From Thalassospira indica (GTDB lineage Bacteria > Pseudomonadota > Alphaproteobacteria > Rhodospirillales > Thalassospiraceae), in assembly GCF_003403095.1 (NCBI RefSeq), contig NZ_CP031555.1, forward strand, positions 2,026,001-2,090,000: 64,000 nucleotides of DNA, given 5' to 3'. The notes beneath the pieces are model-generated. The model saw only the letters and a program-made list of their open reading frames with translations. It ran no database searches and was not told where the DNA came from. Both the position numbers and the translations under genes were made by a program. Below, in pieces: positions 8,426 to 16,699 of this stretch (position 1 is its first letter; every line of letters begins with the position of its first letter).

Positions 8426-8765
8426 CCGCGAGTAACCCCGTTCTTAACTCTGCACACCAGGTCGCATTTTTGCTTTGAATGCCCGGTATCCTACCCAAGA
8501 GAATAATATCTCGATCTTTAAAGCGTCATCGTAATCGTTGGCATTCATGTTACAATCATTTTGTGCACGGTCGATTGAGAAAAACCGATCCGGCACCAAC
8601 CACCGACACCAACAAAGTATAAGAATAATAATAACTTTCGCAAATTTTTGATCTTGAACAAAGAAAGCTGGGGCAAAAGACCTCAGACTGCTTGGCAGTA
8701 AAGGCATCATCAGTCGGTATTTCAGGCAGGTTCAATGACCTGTTCGACAGGCGGGAGTAGTTAAC
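8426..8765. promoter_or_regulatory. 340-bp divergent promoter region, ArsR / universal stress gene
   Basis: No gene was found here. The DNA is AT-richer than its flanks. It holds a small inverted repeat, GAGA-ATAATA-TCTC (8499-8512), that could be the ArsR operator, and an FNR-like box listed separately. GGCGGGAG (8749-8756) is the ribosome site of the stress gene. Confidence 0.55.
8648..8661 (+). promoter_or_regulatory. FNR/FixK-like box upstream of universal stress gene 1
   Basis: TTGATCTTGAACAA matches TTGAT-N4-ATCAA in all but one defined position. It lies 105-118 bases before the start codon, almost the same distance as the corresponding box at the second stress gene. Confidence 0.5.
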
Positions 8766-9623
8766 ATGGCAATTCGCACCATTCTGGCACCGGTAGCAGG
8801 CACGGCAATCGACAAACGTGTGATGGCGACAGCCTTTAAGCTGGCCAAGTCATTCAACGCGCATCTTGAGGCGCTTTTTGTTGCGGCCGAACCACAAGAC
8901 GCCATTCCGATTGTTGGCGAAGGCATGTCCGGCCTGATCATCGAAGAAATGATCCAGGCCGCCACCACCGAAACCGAAAAACGCGAAGCCAGCGGCAAGG
9001 CATCCTTTGCCGCCGCCGTTAAAGAGGCCGGCATTGAAGAGTCCAACACACCGAGCGCAGATGCCAAGCCGACCTGCGCCTGGCGCAAGGATAGCGGACG
9101 CGAAGACGAAACAGTGGCGCGGCGCGGGCGTCTGTTTGATCTGGTGGTGATTGGCCGGGATCCCAAGGAAGCCTCCGCATCGCTGACGTTTGATGCGGCC
9201 CTGATGGAAACCGGACGTCCGATCCTGGTGGCACCAGAAGTAACCCCGGCGACCATCGGTGAAAAAGTCATGATCGCCTGGAATGGCGGGATCGAGGCCG
9301 CGCGCGCGGTTACTTCCGCCATGCCGATGTTGCGCAATGCCAAGGAAGTCACGATTGTCAGTGTCGGCGAGGTTCCCTATGGCCGTGCATGCGCCAAGGC
9401 GTTGGCTGAACAGTTCAGCTGGCACGGAGTCGATGCGGCCGTGGTTGAGAGCACGGAAACCGGACAGGTTGCTAATACCTTGATTTCCGAGGCAGAAAAA
9501 TGCGGTGCTGATACCATTGTTCTGGGGGCGTACAGCCATTCACGCTTCAAGGAGATGATCCTTGGCGGTGTGACGCAGGATATGTTGGCAAAATGTGCCT
9601 TGCCGCTTTGGATAATGCACTAA
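8766..9623 (+). CDS. Tandem universal stress protein (first copy)
   Basis: 285-aa protein with two UspA-type domains. The first begins IRTILAPVAG and the second at about residue 165 with KVMIAWNGG. The C-terminal ATP-site-like motif is LGAYSHSRFKEMILGGVTQDML, close to G-x2-G-x9-G(S/T). Tandem Usp proteins are cytoplasmic, and in many proteobacteria they are induced by low oxygen. A paralogue of the same layout is at 15700-16542 and shares this end motif. A GGGAG ribosome site precedes the ATG. An FNR-like box lies upstream and a strong terminator downstream, so it is monocistronic. Confidence 0.9.
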   Translation: MAIRTILAPVAGTAIDKRVMATAFKLAKSFNAHLEALFVAAEPQDAIPIVGEGMSGLIIEEMIQAATTETEKREASGKASFAAAVKEAGIEESNTPSADAKPTCAWRKDSGREDETVARRGRLFDLVVIGRDPKEASASLTFDAALMETGRPILVAPEVTPATIGEKVMIAWNGGIEAARAVTSAMPMLRNAKEVTIVSVGEVPYGRACAKALAEQFSWHGVDAAVVESTETGQVANTLISEAEKCGADTIVLGAYSHSRFKEMILGGVTQDMLAKCALPLWIMH

Positions 9624-9688
9624 GCCAAGGGGCTGCTTAAGCGCCTGATATCGCGAAATTATATTACCTAACCGATGGTATATGACTG

Positions 9689-9718
9689 AAAAGGCGCATT
9701 TTTGATGCGCCTTTTTTT
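9689..9718 (+). terminator. Terminator after universal stress gene 1
   Basis: AAAAGGCGCAT-TTTTG-ATGCGCC followed by seven T is a canonical intrinsic terminator. Confidence 0.93.
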
Positions 9719-9830
9719 GTTGCGTTGCGGGATAAATAGGAACAGGGTTACAGAAATAAGAAAGTGACGAAACCCCGATGAACGAGGTGTTTCGCATTGT
9801 GGGAAATCAACGTCTGACAGGGGAAAACCC

Positions 9831-10010
9831 ATGTTGTCATTGCGCGATATCATCGATTTCGCTTCGATGTCCGAAGACCTGGCACAGGAACTTAACAATC
9901 CGAATGTTGGTGTGCCTGATCTTGCTGCGTTGCTGTCTGGTCAAGCTGGCGGTGCGTTGCAGTCATGCAATGCGGCACCATGTGCCGCCAACGACGTTGA
10001 CAGCGACTGA
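9831..10010 (+). CDS. Small acidic protein of unknown function, 59 aa
   Basis: This is a short ORF, MLSLRDIIDFASMSEDLAQE at the start and ending CAANDVDSD. It is preceded by AGGGGA seven bases before the ATG, a good ribosome site. Codon use looks like the neighbours (GAC, CTG, GCC, GCG). The N-terminal half is predicted helical and the C-terminal half has two Cys (46 and 51). It is acidic and has no signal peptide or membrane segment. An overlapping 100-codon ORF in another frame (from 9778) has no ribosome site and unlike composition. I do not recognise a family. Confidence 0.6.
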   Translation: MLSLRDIIDFASMSEDLAQELNNPNVGVPDLAALLSGQAGGALQSCNAAPCAANDVDSD

Positions 10011-10071
10011 TCATCTTATTCTCAATTTTGGACTGATTGGGCCAGACAGGCTGCATGCCTGCCCAAGCAGC

Positions 10072-10767
10072 CTATTTTGAAAACAGATCAATCTGGTTTG
10101 TTTTCTCATCCGCATCCGTATTCTGATCTGTTTTGGGACGATCCGACCTTTCTTCCTGCCATGACAGAACATGATCAGGAAGCGGACCCAGCATGTATCC
10201 CAGATCTTCGAACGCCATGTGCGGATCAAGCCAGGCCGCCAGATGGTTCGGGCCGATCACAGCCGGCATCCGGTTGTGAATATGGGCGATTGAGCCCGAT
10301 GGCGCGCAGGTGATGATCGTGGCCTCACGACCGTTTTCGAGGCCCGCAAACAGAAACGGTTGATGATCGGGCAGGGTGATCCGGTTCTTGTGCTTTGCCG
10401 TGCCGTCCTTGCGCCATTCATACCAACCGCTTGCCGGGATCAGGCAGCGGCGGTTCAAAAGTGGTCGGAAGGTTGGCTTCTCGCTCAGGGTTTCGGCGCG
10501 CGCATTGATCATCGGGCTGTTCATGCCCGGGATGCTCAGCCCCCAATATCGAATGACGGCCTTTTGATGCGGCAGAATGACGGCAATCGGATCGGTCGGC
10601 CGACGCGTACCGGTCAGGCTGTCGAAGGCGGCGTCTTCGTCCTCGTCATCTGATCCGTTGCGACTGAACCCGTCGGGTAATGGCATGCGAATGATATCTT
10701 CCATTTCCAGGCCAAGCTGAACCTGAAAGGCGCGGATATCGCTGTTAAGATCAAAGCGGCTGCACAT
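10072..10767 (-). CDS. yedK: SRAP-domain abasic-site processing protein (YedK/HMCES)
   Basis: 231-aa protein that crosslinks to abasic sites in single-stranded DNA through Cys2 and shields them. The start at 10767 gives MCSRF, placing the catalytic Cys directly after the cleaved Met; a longer reading from 10794 would bury it. Other SRAP residues are visible: Asn in INARAET, Glu in SGWYEW, and His in HIHNRMP. The middle has an acidic insertion (DDEDEDAAFD) not essential to the fold. The gene is convergent with the 59-aa gene and divergent from the SDR gene at 10970. Confidence 0.93.
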   Translation of the reverse strand: MCSRFDLNSDIRAFQVQLGLEMEDIIRMPLPDGFSRNGSDDEDEDAAFDSLTGTRRPTDPIAVILPHQKAVIRYWGLSIPGMNSPMINARAETLSEKPTFRPLLNRRCLIPASGWYEWRKDGTAKHKNRITLPDHQPFLFAGLENGREATIITCAPSGSIAHIHNRMPAVIGPNHLAAWLDPHMAFEDLGYMLGPLPDHVLSWQEERSDRPKTDQNTDADEKTNQIDLFSK

Positions 10768-10969
10768 GGTCTTGCCCATCTTTACAATGGCCAAAACATA
10801 GCCTGTTTCGCATCCCTTGCCAAATGCCTGTAGGGCAGCCTATATCGCGACGGTGACTGCAGAAAAATCTTACAGTACAAGGCTTTTCCTTCGATGGCGG
10901 GGCCTGTGGTGCTATAAGAAAGTCAGCAAAATTCTGTTTGCCTGCGTATCTTGTGAAGTGAGTACACCA

Positions 10970-11713
10970 ATGAGCAGCAATGCCCCGAAAACAGTCGTTC
11001 TGACAGGTGCCAGTCGTGGCATCGGCCATGTTACGGTTGGATATTTTGCCAAGCGCGGCTGGCGGGTGATTTGCTGTTCACGCGAAGCCCCGCCGCCAAG
11101 TTGCCCGCGCGATCCGGCATTGGGCATCCACATCCGTGCTGACCTGTCCAAACCGGCAGAGGTCGAAGCCTTTATCGCCGAGGCGAACGAAGTTCTGGGC
11201 GATGATCCGTTGCATGCCCTGATCAACAATGCCGGTGTGTCGCCAAAGACCCCCTATAAGGAGCGGCTTGGTTGTCTGAATGGTGATATTGCCGCCTGGC
11301 GTGATGTGTTTGAGCTGAACTTCTTTACGCCGCTTACACTTTCGCGCGGGTTTGCATCAGCACTGCATCGGGGCAAGGGGGCGATTTGCAACATTACCTC
11401 GATCGCGGGGCATTATGTCCATCCGTTTGCCGGGTCGGCCTATTCGACCTCAAAGGCAGCGCTTTCGGGCCTGACGCGTGAAATGGCCGTTGAGTTTGCC
11501 GAGCTTGGGGTGCGGGTCAATGCAGTGGCACCGGGCGAAATCAAGACTGATATGATTTCCCCGGAATATGAGGCGCTTGTGCCACGTATTCCGATGAACC
11601 GGATGGGCACGCCCGAAGACGTGGCGGCGGCGGTGCATTATCTGGTGGGGGATGACAGTACCTATGTCACCGGCACGGAAATCTTTGTCACCGGCGGGCA
11701 GCATCTGTACTGA
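10970..11713 (+). CDS. SDR-family oxidoreductase
   Basis: 247-aa classical SDR. TGASRGIG is at residues 12-19, NNAG in LINNAGV, catalytic Ser144, and Tyr158/Lys162 (YSTSK). A C-terminal PGEIKTDM and the ending YVTGTEIFVTGGQHLY fit 3-oxoacyl-ACP-reductase-like enzymes of subfamily FabG/cP2. The start at 10970 was chosen because the nucleotide-binding strand then begins at residue 8, as is usual; the reading frame upstream to 10817 has unlike sequence. The substrate cannot be told. It is divergent from yedK, and no partner gene suggests a pathway. Confidence 0.88.
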   Translation: MSSNAPKTVVLTGASRGIGHVTVGYFAKRGWRVICCSREAPPPSCPRDPALGIHIRADLSKPAEVEAFIAEANEVLGDDPLHALINNAGVSPKTPYKERLGCLNGDIAAWRDVFELNFFTPLTLSRGFASALHRGKGAICNITSIAGHYVHPFAGSAYSTSKAALSGLTREMAVEFAELGVRVNAVAPGEIKTDMISPEYEALVPRIPMNRMGTPEDVAAAVHYLVGDDSTYVTGTEIFVTGGQHLY

Positions 11714-11739
11714 TCAGCCGATTGGGATTGGATGACTTC

Positions 11740-12246
11740 TTAGCTGTCAGCCTTGACGTAAAAGGCCGGATCGTATTCGACCAAACCCGCCGGGATTTCA
11801 TCAACCAATGGGCGTGCCATGAAATATTCGTCGGGCACGCCTTCAAGTTTCAGATCGGGCAGGGGCGCAAAGCCAAACCGGCCATAATAATCCGGCTCGC
11901 CCAGCACGACACAGCCGTGGGCATCATCTGCGCGCAAATGGCGGATACCGCTTTGGATCAGCTCGGAGCCAATGCCCAAGCCTTGGCGATCCGGCGTGAC
12001 CGCAACGGGGCCAAGGCCAAACCAACCACAGGCTTTGCCATCGATCTTCACCGGTGAAAACGCGATGCAGCCAACAATTTCATCGTCCTGTTCCGCGATC
12101 AGGGAAAGGGTGAGTTGACCACTTTTTCGGAGCGCATCGACGATCAAATGTTCGGTCTGCTGACTGTGGGGTGCAGTTGCGAAGGCACCATCCAGCAACG
12201 CGTGAATCGCCGCGATATCTTTTTCGGTTTCTTCACGTATCAACAT
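11740..12246 (-). CDS. GNAT-family N-acetyltransferase (YhbS-like)
   Basis: 168-aa single-domain GNAT. The acetyl-CoA pyrophosphate loop is visible as LGPVAVTPDRQGLGIGSELI (about residues 78-97). The motif DYYGRFGFAPL that follows is typical of the YhbS/predicted acetyltransferase group. The acceptor is unknown. It is convergent with the SDR gene. Upstream of its start the MITE-like element begins within 45 bases, so that element may carry or disturb its promoter. Confidence 0.88.
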   Translation of the reverse strand: MLIREETEKDIAAIHALLDGAFATAPHSQQTEHLIVDALRKSGQLTLSLIAEQDDEIVGCIAFSPVKIDGKACGWFGLGPVAVTPDRQGLGIGSELIQSGIRHLRADDAHGCVVLGEPDYYGRFGFAPLPDLKLEGVPDEYFMARPLVDEIPAGLVEYDPAFYVKADS

Positions 12247-12290
12247 TTTCCGTCCCTGCCTGTGACGTTGGACCTGCTTCCTGCGGGTTC

Positions 12291-12556
12291 AGACCATAAT
12301 GCATTAAGTCTGGTTCACTTTGTTTGAAATTGGCGTGTCGCTTGGCAAGGCACAGCATGCAGGACGATGCGGCGCATCGTTCAAGTGTTGTAACGTCGCC
12401 AAAGGCCGCCAACTTCAAACCCTTCGGGCCGGGACATGGTTTTGCCGCTCAGCGTCAAGGCTCTTGACCGTAGCCCCGCTACGCTCGGCGAACCTTTCCT
12501 TGCTCGACAAAACCATGCCTCCGGCAAAGTGCATCAGAGTTAATGCATTATGGTCT
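12291..12556. mobile_element. MITE-like element with 32-bp terminal inverted repeats
   Basis: This fills most of a 337-base gene-free gap. The first 17 bases, AGACCATAATGCATTAA (12291-12307), are perfectly inverted at 12540-12556. The repeat continues to 32 bases with three mismatches (12291-12322 against 12525-12556). A second nested repeat, CATGGTTTTG / CAAAACCATG, lies at 12435-12444 and 12508-12517, and the core is GTAGC-CCC-GCTAC (12470-12482). No transposase or obvious target duplication was seen. A non-autonomous element or a large structured repeat fits best. Confidence 0.6.
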
Positions 12557-12583
12557 ACATCACGACTATAACGGGAAAACGGT

Positions 12584-13123
12584 TTACGCTGAAAGGCTTT
12601 TAAGCCAGTCGCGTTTTTGCTCCAGGCGTTTGACTTCCATTTCAAGCCAACTGGTGAAGTTTTCGGCCTCGTTTGCGTGCTCGTCCCGCAGGGCCAGGAC
12701 GCGTTCGAGATCAAGTTCGCAGACGTCTTGCAGGATTTCGATCTGTTCGGTGCGGATGTCATGATCAAGCAGATGCAGGAACCGCATCTTGAGCGCCATG
12801 ATCAGGCGCGAAAGCTCGCCCGATGTATCGCGGACATTGCCCTGCATTAGTTCGATGAACTTCTTGTGCCCGGCATCGGTCAGGCTCAGTTGCGCGTCAG
12901 ACAACCCGCCGCTTGAGGTATCTTCCTTGACCAGGCCTTCAAGCTTGAGCAGCTGAAGCGAACTTCCCATCATATCCAAGGACGGCCCCATGATGTGCGA
13001 CATGAAATGGCGCACCTCGTTGGCCAGATCGCCATAGCTGATCGGCTTTTCGGAAAGGGCAAGGGTGCCAAGTGCGCACAGGCGGAGACATTCTTTGGGG
13101 AGCAAGGTTTTATCCGAATACAT
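12584..13123 (-). CDS. PadR-like winged-helix transcriptional regulator
   Basis: 179-aa protein. An N-terminal winged helix (MYSDKTLLPKECLRLCALGTL, then a DNA-reading region up to LKLEGLVKED) is followed by a long helical C-terminal region (FLHLLDHDIRTEQIEIL and on). This resembles the dimerisation part of PadR/VirR-type regulators. ATG at 13123 has AGGGA ten bases upstream; the longer frame to 13180 does not add to the fold. Its ligand and targets are unknown. The stop codon lies 27 bases from the MITE-like element. Confidence 0.75.
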   Translation of the reverse strand: MYSDKTLLPKECLRLCALGTLALSEKPISYGDLANEVRHFMSHIMGPSLDMMGSSLQLLKLEGLVKEDTSSGGLSDAQLSLTDAGHKKFIELMQGNVRDTSGELSRLIMALKMRFLHLLDHDIRTEQIEILQDVCELDLERVLALRDEHANEAENFTSWLEMEVKRLEQKRDWLKSLSA

Positions 13124-13240
13124 GGGCGGTCCCTGTTTGATGACAGGTCCGACATTAAGGCGAACGGTTCTTAATTGCAAACTATAGCTCTATGCACACT
13201 AGATATATTGTGATGGTAAGGAACTGCAAGGCCTTCGCTG

Positions 13241-13846
13241 CTAGTTGGCAAGCTGATACAAGCGGTTTCCTCGGGCACTAAGAGATGTTGTAAGTGTTCC
13301 GTTTCGAACCATTTCACTAAGTGTTGTTCGGAGAGCTAGTGAATTCGTCGTCGCTAATTCTTCGTAACCGTGTTGTTTGCCTGCTACCCGTTGCAGACGC
13401 AGGGCTGAGATTGGCTTGTTGTTGGAGAAATCCAAATAATTGATAATCAGCTTCGAAATTCTGTCATGAGAGAACATATGCTGCCAACCGGCGGGATCAT
13501 CATTTTCTTTGAGACTGTGTTCAATATATTCAAACCGTTCCTCAATTCCGAGAATTACCTCGTTCGCTTCTTCAGTTTGTTCTTCAAGCATTTCACGAAA
13601 CTCTACAGGCCCAATTTTTGTGAAAATTGAACTGAGACGTTCGTGATTTGCATTGATAAGAAGTGCGCAAACTGCCGACAATATAAGGAAGTATGGTATT
13701 CCTAGCTCAGCGGGAGCAGGCATCTGCTCATAATTGAAAGCGAAATACACCACGTATGTTACAGAGCCAAAGAAAATGAGTGCGCTTAGCAGATTTACTA
13801 AACGCAAAACACCTTTAGAATAGAGGTTGCCGCTGTTTTCGTTCAT
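13241..13846 (-). CDS. Hypothetical two-TM membrane protein with AT-richer DNA
   Basis: 201 aa. Two transmembrane segments are visible at about residues 13-36 and 48-66. A charged coiled-coil-like stretch at 80-115 (EFREMLEEQTEEANEVILG) follows, and then a soluble C-terminal domain that may be a degenerate winged helix (LRTTLSEMVRNGTLTTSLSA). Base composition and codon use are visibly less GC-rich than hemA and the PadR-like gene on either side, which suggests recent acquisition. I do not recognise a family. The gene is on the same strand as hemA, 27 bases past its stop codon. Confidence 0.65.
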   Translation of the reverse strand: MNENSGNLYSKGVLRLVNLLSALIFFGSVTYVVYFAFNYEQMPAPAELGIPYFLILSAVCALLINANHERLSSIFTKIGPVEFREMLEEQTEEANEVILGIEERFEYIEHSLKENDDPAGWQHMFSHDRISKLIINYLDFSNNKPISALRLQRVAGKQHGYEELATTNSLALRTTLSEMVRNGTLTTSLSARGNRLYQLAN

Positions 13847-13873
13847 CCTTGATCACTTAAATCTGGAATTGCC

Positions 13874-15091
13874 TCAGGCGACCTTGGAAATGCCCAGTTT
13901 GCTCCAGACCGACAGGAGCGAGTCGATCAAGTGATCGACCAATTCGTCATTATGCAGCGGGCCCGGCGTAAAGCGCAGGCGTTCGGTGCCGCGCGGGACG
14001 GTTGGATAGTTGATCGGCTGGACATAGATGTCATGTTCGAACAACAGACGGTCGCTGGCTTCCTTGCACATGGCGGGATCGCCCACCATCAGGGGAACGA
14101 TATGACTTGGCGCGTCCATGACCGGAAGGTCGACCGCGCGCATGCGTGCACGCAGGGTATCGGCGCGTTCCTTCTGGGCGAGGCGTTCGACATTGCTTTC
14201 TTTCAGATGACGCACGGCTGCCAGCGCACCCGCCGCGATGCTTGGCGGATGGGAACTGGTAAAGATAAAGCCATTGCCGAAGCTGCGCACGAAATCGACG
14301 ATTTCAGGCTTGGCTGCGATATAGCCACCAATCACGCCAAAGGCCTTGGCAAGGGTGCCCTGAATGATGTCGACGCGGTGCATGACGCCATCACGTTCGG
14401 CAACACCGCCGCCGCGCGGGCCATACATGCCAACCGCATGAACTTCGTCCAGATAGGAAAGCGCGTTGTATTTTTCGCAAAGATCAAGGATCTGGCTGAT
14501 CGGCGCGATATCGCCATCCATCGAATAGACAGACTCGAACGCGACGATCTTGGCGCGCTGCGGCCCGAGATCCTTGAGGATTTCCTCAAGATGGGCGACG
14601 TCGTTATGTTTCCAGATGCGGCGCTCTGCCTTGGAGTGGCGCATGCCTTCGATCATGGAATTGTGGTTTTCGGAGTCGGAAATGATCACGCAATCCGGGA
14701 GCTTCGATCCCAGCGTTGACAGCGTGGTCCAGTTCGCGACATAGCCCGAGGTCATCAGAAGGGCGGCTTCCTTGCCATGCAGGTCGGCGAGCTCCCGCTC
14801 AAGCGCGACATGCAGATGGTTGGAACCGGAAATATTGCGCGTGCCACCCGCACCGCCACCCTGACCGGTGATGGCGTTTTGCATGGCTTCAAGCACCTTG
14901 GGGTGTTGGCCCATGCCAAGATAATCGTTCGAGCACCATACGGTGATTTCACGCGGGGCTTCGCCGTTATCGGGGTGATAAAGCGCCTTGGGGAATTTTC
15001 CGACAATACGTTCGAGATTGGCGAATACACGATAGCGGCCCTCAGCCTTGAGGCCGGACAGCGCATCTTTGAAGAAGGTGTTGTAATTCAT
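13874..15091 (-). CDS. hemA: 5-aminolevulinate synthase
   Basis: 405-aa PLP enzyme that condenses glycine and succinyl-CoA to 5-aminolevulinate, the first step of haem synthesis in alphaproteobacteria. The PLP Lys249 is in TLAKAFG (246-252), and DEVHAVG is at 215-221. The substrate-binding start [11 protein letters not shown] matches family members, which fixes the ATG at 15091. A frame upstream to 15196 has no ribosome site. The leader (15092-15300) contains a palindromic FNR/FixK box, consistent with oxygen control of haem synthesis. The other haem gene in the window, hemN, carries a similar box. Confidence 0.97.
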   Translation of the reverse strand: MNYNTFFKDALSGLKAEGRYRVFANLERIVGKFPKALYHPDNGEAPREITVWCSNDYLGMGQHPKVLEAMQNAITGQGGGAGGTRNISGSNHLHVALERELADLHGKEAALLMTSGYVANWTTLSTLGSKLPDCVIISDSENHNSMIEGMRHSKAERRIWKHNDVAHLEEILKDLGPQRAKIVAFESVYSMDGDIAPISQILDLCEKYNALSYLDEVHAVGMYGPRGGGVAERDGVMHRVDIIQGTLAKAFGVIGGYIAAKPEIVDFVRSFGNGFIFTSSHPPSIAAGALAAVRHLKESNVERLAQKERADTLRARMRAVDLPVMDAPSHIVPLMVGDPAMCKEASDRLLFEHDIYVQPINYPTVPRGTERLRFTPGPLHNDELVDHLIDSLLSVWSKLGISKVA

Positions 15092-15256
15092 ACTTGTTTC
15101 TTTCGCCTGTCTCTTTGCAGTGTCACGGACTTTGTATCTGGTCGTGGCATCACAAAGCTCTGGTCTCGTCCAGATCAGCGACCTGATTCTGGACATATCC
15201 TCCGGTTCGACCGGGTCTTTATGGTTCCCTTATCAACCATGACGGCGGATACGGCA

Positions 15257-15270
15257 TTGACCCTTGTCAA
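15257..15270 (-). promoter_or_regulatory. FNR/FixK-type box upstream of hemA
   Basis: TTGACCCTTGTCAA is a TTGA-N6-TCAA site with five-base symmetric arms (TTGAC/GTCAA). It is 166-179 bases upstream of the hemA start codon. Confidence 0.55.
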
Positions 15271-15308
15271 AAATTAAAGCGATTCCAGTCTTGTTTGGAA
15301 CCATCAGA

Positions 15309-15452
15309 TCAGAGAAGGCGATCCATCTCTCTTGTGTCGATCTCTTTTCGGAGCAAGCTCCGTTTTGTCTTAAGACCCAATTTGGCCTCGTTGGCGTCAT
15401 TTGGCAAGGATTCGAACAGCTTTTGCGCCACAATTAAATCGTTTTCATCCAT
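15309..15452 (-). CDS. Possible small charged protein, 47 aa
   Basis: Short ORF starting MDENDLIVAQKLFESLPN and ending REMDRLL. It is strongly charged and helical, with codon use close to the neighbours. No clear Shine-Dalgarno sequence precedes the ATG. It lies between the second universal stress gene and hemA on the same strand. It could be a short independent gene or a chance ORF. I see no family. Confidence 0.35.
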   Translation of the reverse strand: MDENDLIVAQKLFESLPNDANEAKLGLKTKRSLLRKEIDTREMDRLL

Positions 15453-15646
15453 CGGAAAAATCAATCATGACAGAAATTACATATGATTTTCAATATGTAT
15501 TAATGTTGATGATCAGATAAATTTGCGGGTAAATTTTGGATTTGATGGCGGAGCTAAAAACGGATTGCTTGATTTTTCCGTGGCTAGACAAGGGATTAGT
15601 CTGTGTGCGGCTGCTTGTTAGCAAGCTTGCAATCGGCATAGCCAAT

Positions 15647-15678
15647 AAAAAACCGGCCGAAAGTTCCAGCCGGTTTTT
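15647..15678 (-). terminator. Terminator after universal stress gene 2
   Basis: Read on the minus strand, AAAAACCGGC and GCCGGTTTTTT flank an eleven-base loop. It lies 22 bases past the stop codon at 15700. Confidence 0.9.
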
Positions 15679-15699
15679 GGGAATGCGAAATGTTGTTGC

Positions 15700-16542
15700 C
15701 TAGTGTGACATCAGGACAGGAACGGTCATGTGACGCAGAAGGTGCTGGGTGACGCCACCAAGCATCAGTTCACGCAGGCGCGGACGGCCATAGGCGCCGC
15801 ACACCATCAGGTCGATGCTTTCATCGGCTGCGCGCGACAGAATTAGATCGCCAACACTGATGCCGGATGCGTTCATGCTTTCTTTCTTGGCATTCACGCC
15901 ATGGCATTTCAGGCGTTCGCCAATATCGACACCCGGAACCGGCATGGTATCGCGGGCACCCTTGTTCGGGTCGGCACAGAGAACCAGAACGGATTTTGCG
16001 GCCTCGAGGAACGGCATGCTGTCATTCATCGCGCGCACGGCCTCGCGATAGGGCTTCCAGGCGACCATGACGCGATCACCGATGGTATCAAACTTGCCGA
16101 CATAGGGCACAAGCAGAACCGGCGCGCCTGCGGTCAGGATGACTTTGTCCGGCATTTCCGAAACAGAGCACGGATCGGAACTTTCCGGGTCGTGCTGGCC
16201 AAGAACCGTCAGATCATGATGGCGGGCATACATTGCGGTGGTGTCGGCAATTTCGGACGCCGGGCAGGAGGTTTCTTGCCAACTGAAAGCAACACCGGCC
16301 GCGTTGCAGGTTTCTTCAAACTGGGTGCGTGCAGCCTTTGCGGTTTCCGCCATCGCAGATCGCTGCTGATTGATGATTTCCTCGGTGATCTGGACTTCCA
16401 TGAAGCGCGGAATTTCAGGATAGGGCAGCAGGAAAAGACCGGTAAGGTGCGCGTCCTGCGCCTTGGCAACTTTCAACGCAACAGAAAGGCGTTCCTTGCA
16501 GGCAGCTGAGGTGTCGATATGAACAAGAATATCCCGATACAT
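15700..16542 (-). CDS. Tandem universal stress protein (second copy)
   Basis: 280-aa paralogue of the protein at 8766-9623, also with two Usp domains. The first starts MYRDILVHID and the second at about residue 160 with RVMVAWKPYREA. The end is CGAYGRPRLRELMLGGVTQHLL, the same ATP-site-like motif as in the first copy. ATG at 16542 has GGAGA eight bases upstream; the longer frame to 16593 lacks this. A box like those of FNR/FixK lies upstream at a matching distance, so the two copies may respond together to low oxygen. Confidence 0.9.
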   Translation of the reverse strand: MYRDILVHIDTSAACKERLSVALKVAKAQDAHLTGLFLLPYPEIPRFMEVQITEEIINQQRSAMAETAKAARTQFEETCNAAGVAFSWQETSCPASEIADTTAMYARHHDLTVLGQHDPESSDPCSVSEMPDKVILTAGAPVLLVPYVGKFDTIGDRVMVAWKPYREAVRAMNDSMPFLEAAKSVLVLCADPNKGARDTMPVPGVDIGERLKCHGVNAKKESMNASGISVGDLILSRAADESIDLMVCGAYGRPRLRELMLGGVTQHLLRHMTVPVLMSH

Positions 16543-16649
16543 GATCCGATCTCCATTCGGTAGGTGGCGTGGGGCTGACCCGAAATCTGTCAAATTGCCC
16601 TTGGCCTTAATGTCTGTGGCTACCCTATCGTCGTCTCGGTATGGTTTCT

Positions 16650-16663
16650 TTGCTCTATCTCAA
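16650..16663 (-). promoter_or_regulatory. FNR/FixK-like box upstream of universal stress gene 2
   Basis: On the minus strand the site reads TTGAGATAGAGCAA, that is TTGA-N6-GCAA, which fits the relaxed FixK pattern. It lies 108-121 bases upstream of the start codon at 16542. Confidence 0.4.
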
Positions 16664-16699
16664 ATTAAATTATTCCAAGTTGTAATTTCGGGCCAAGTA

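Noticed and set aside
9778..10080. 100-codon frame on the plus strand
   Set aside because: It overlaps the better-supported 59-aa gene in another frame, and lacks a ribosome site and normal codon use.
12291..12556. Integron attC site or REP-type repeat
   Set aside because: No integrase-type core sites are seen, and the 32-bp outer repeats are too long for REP elements; a MITE-like element fits better.
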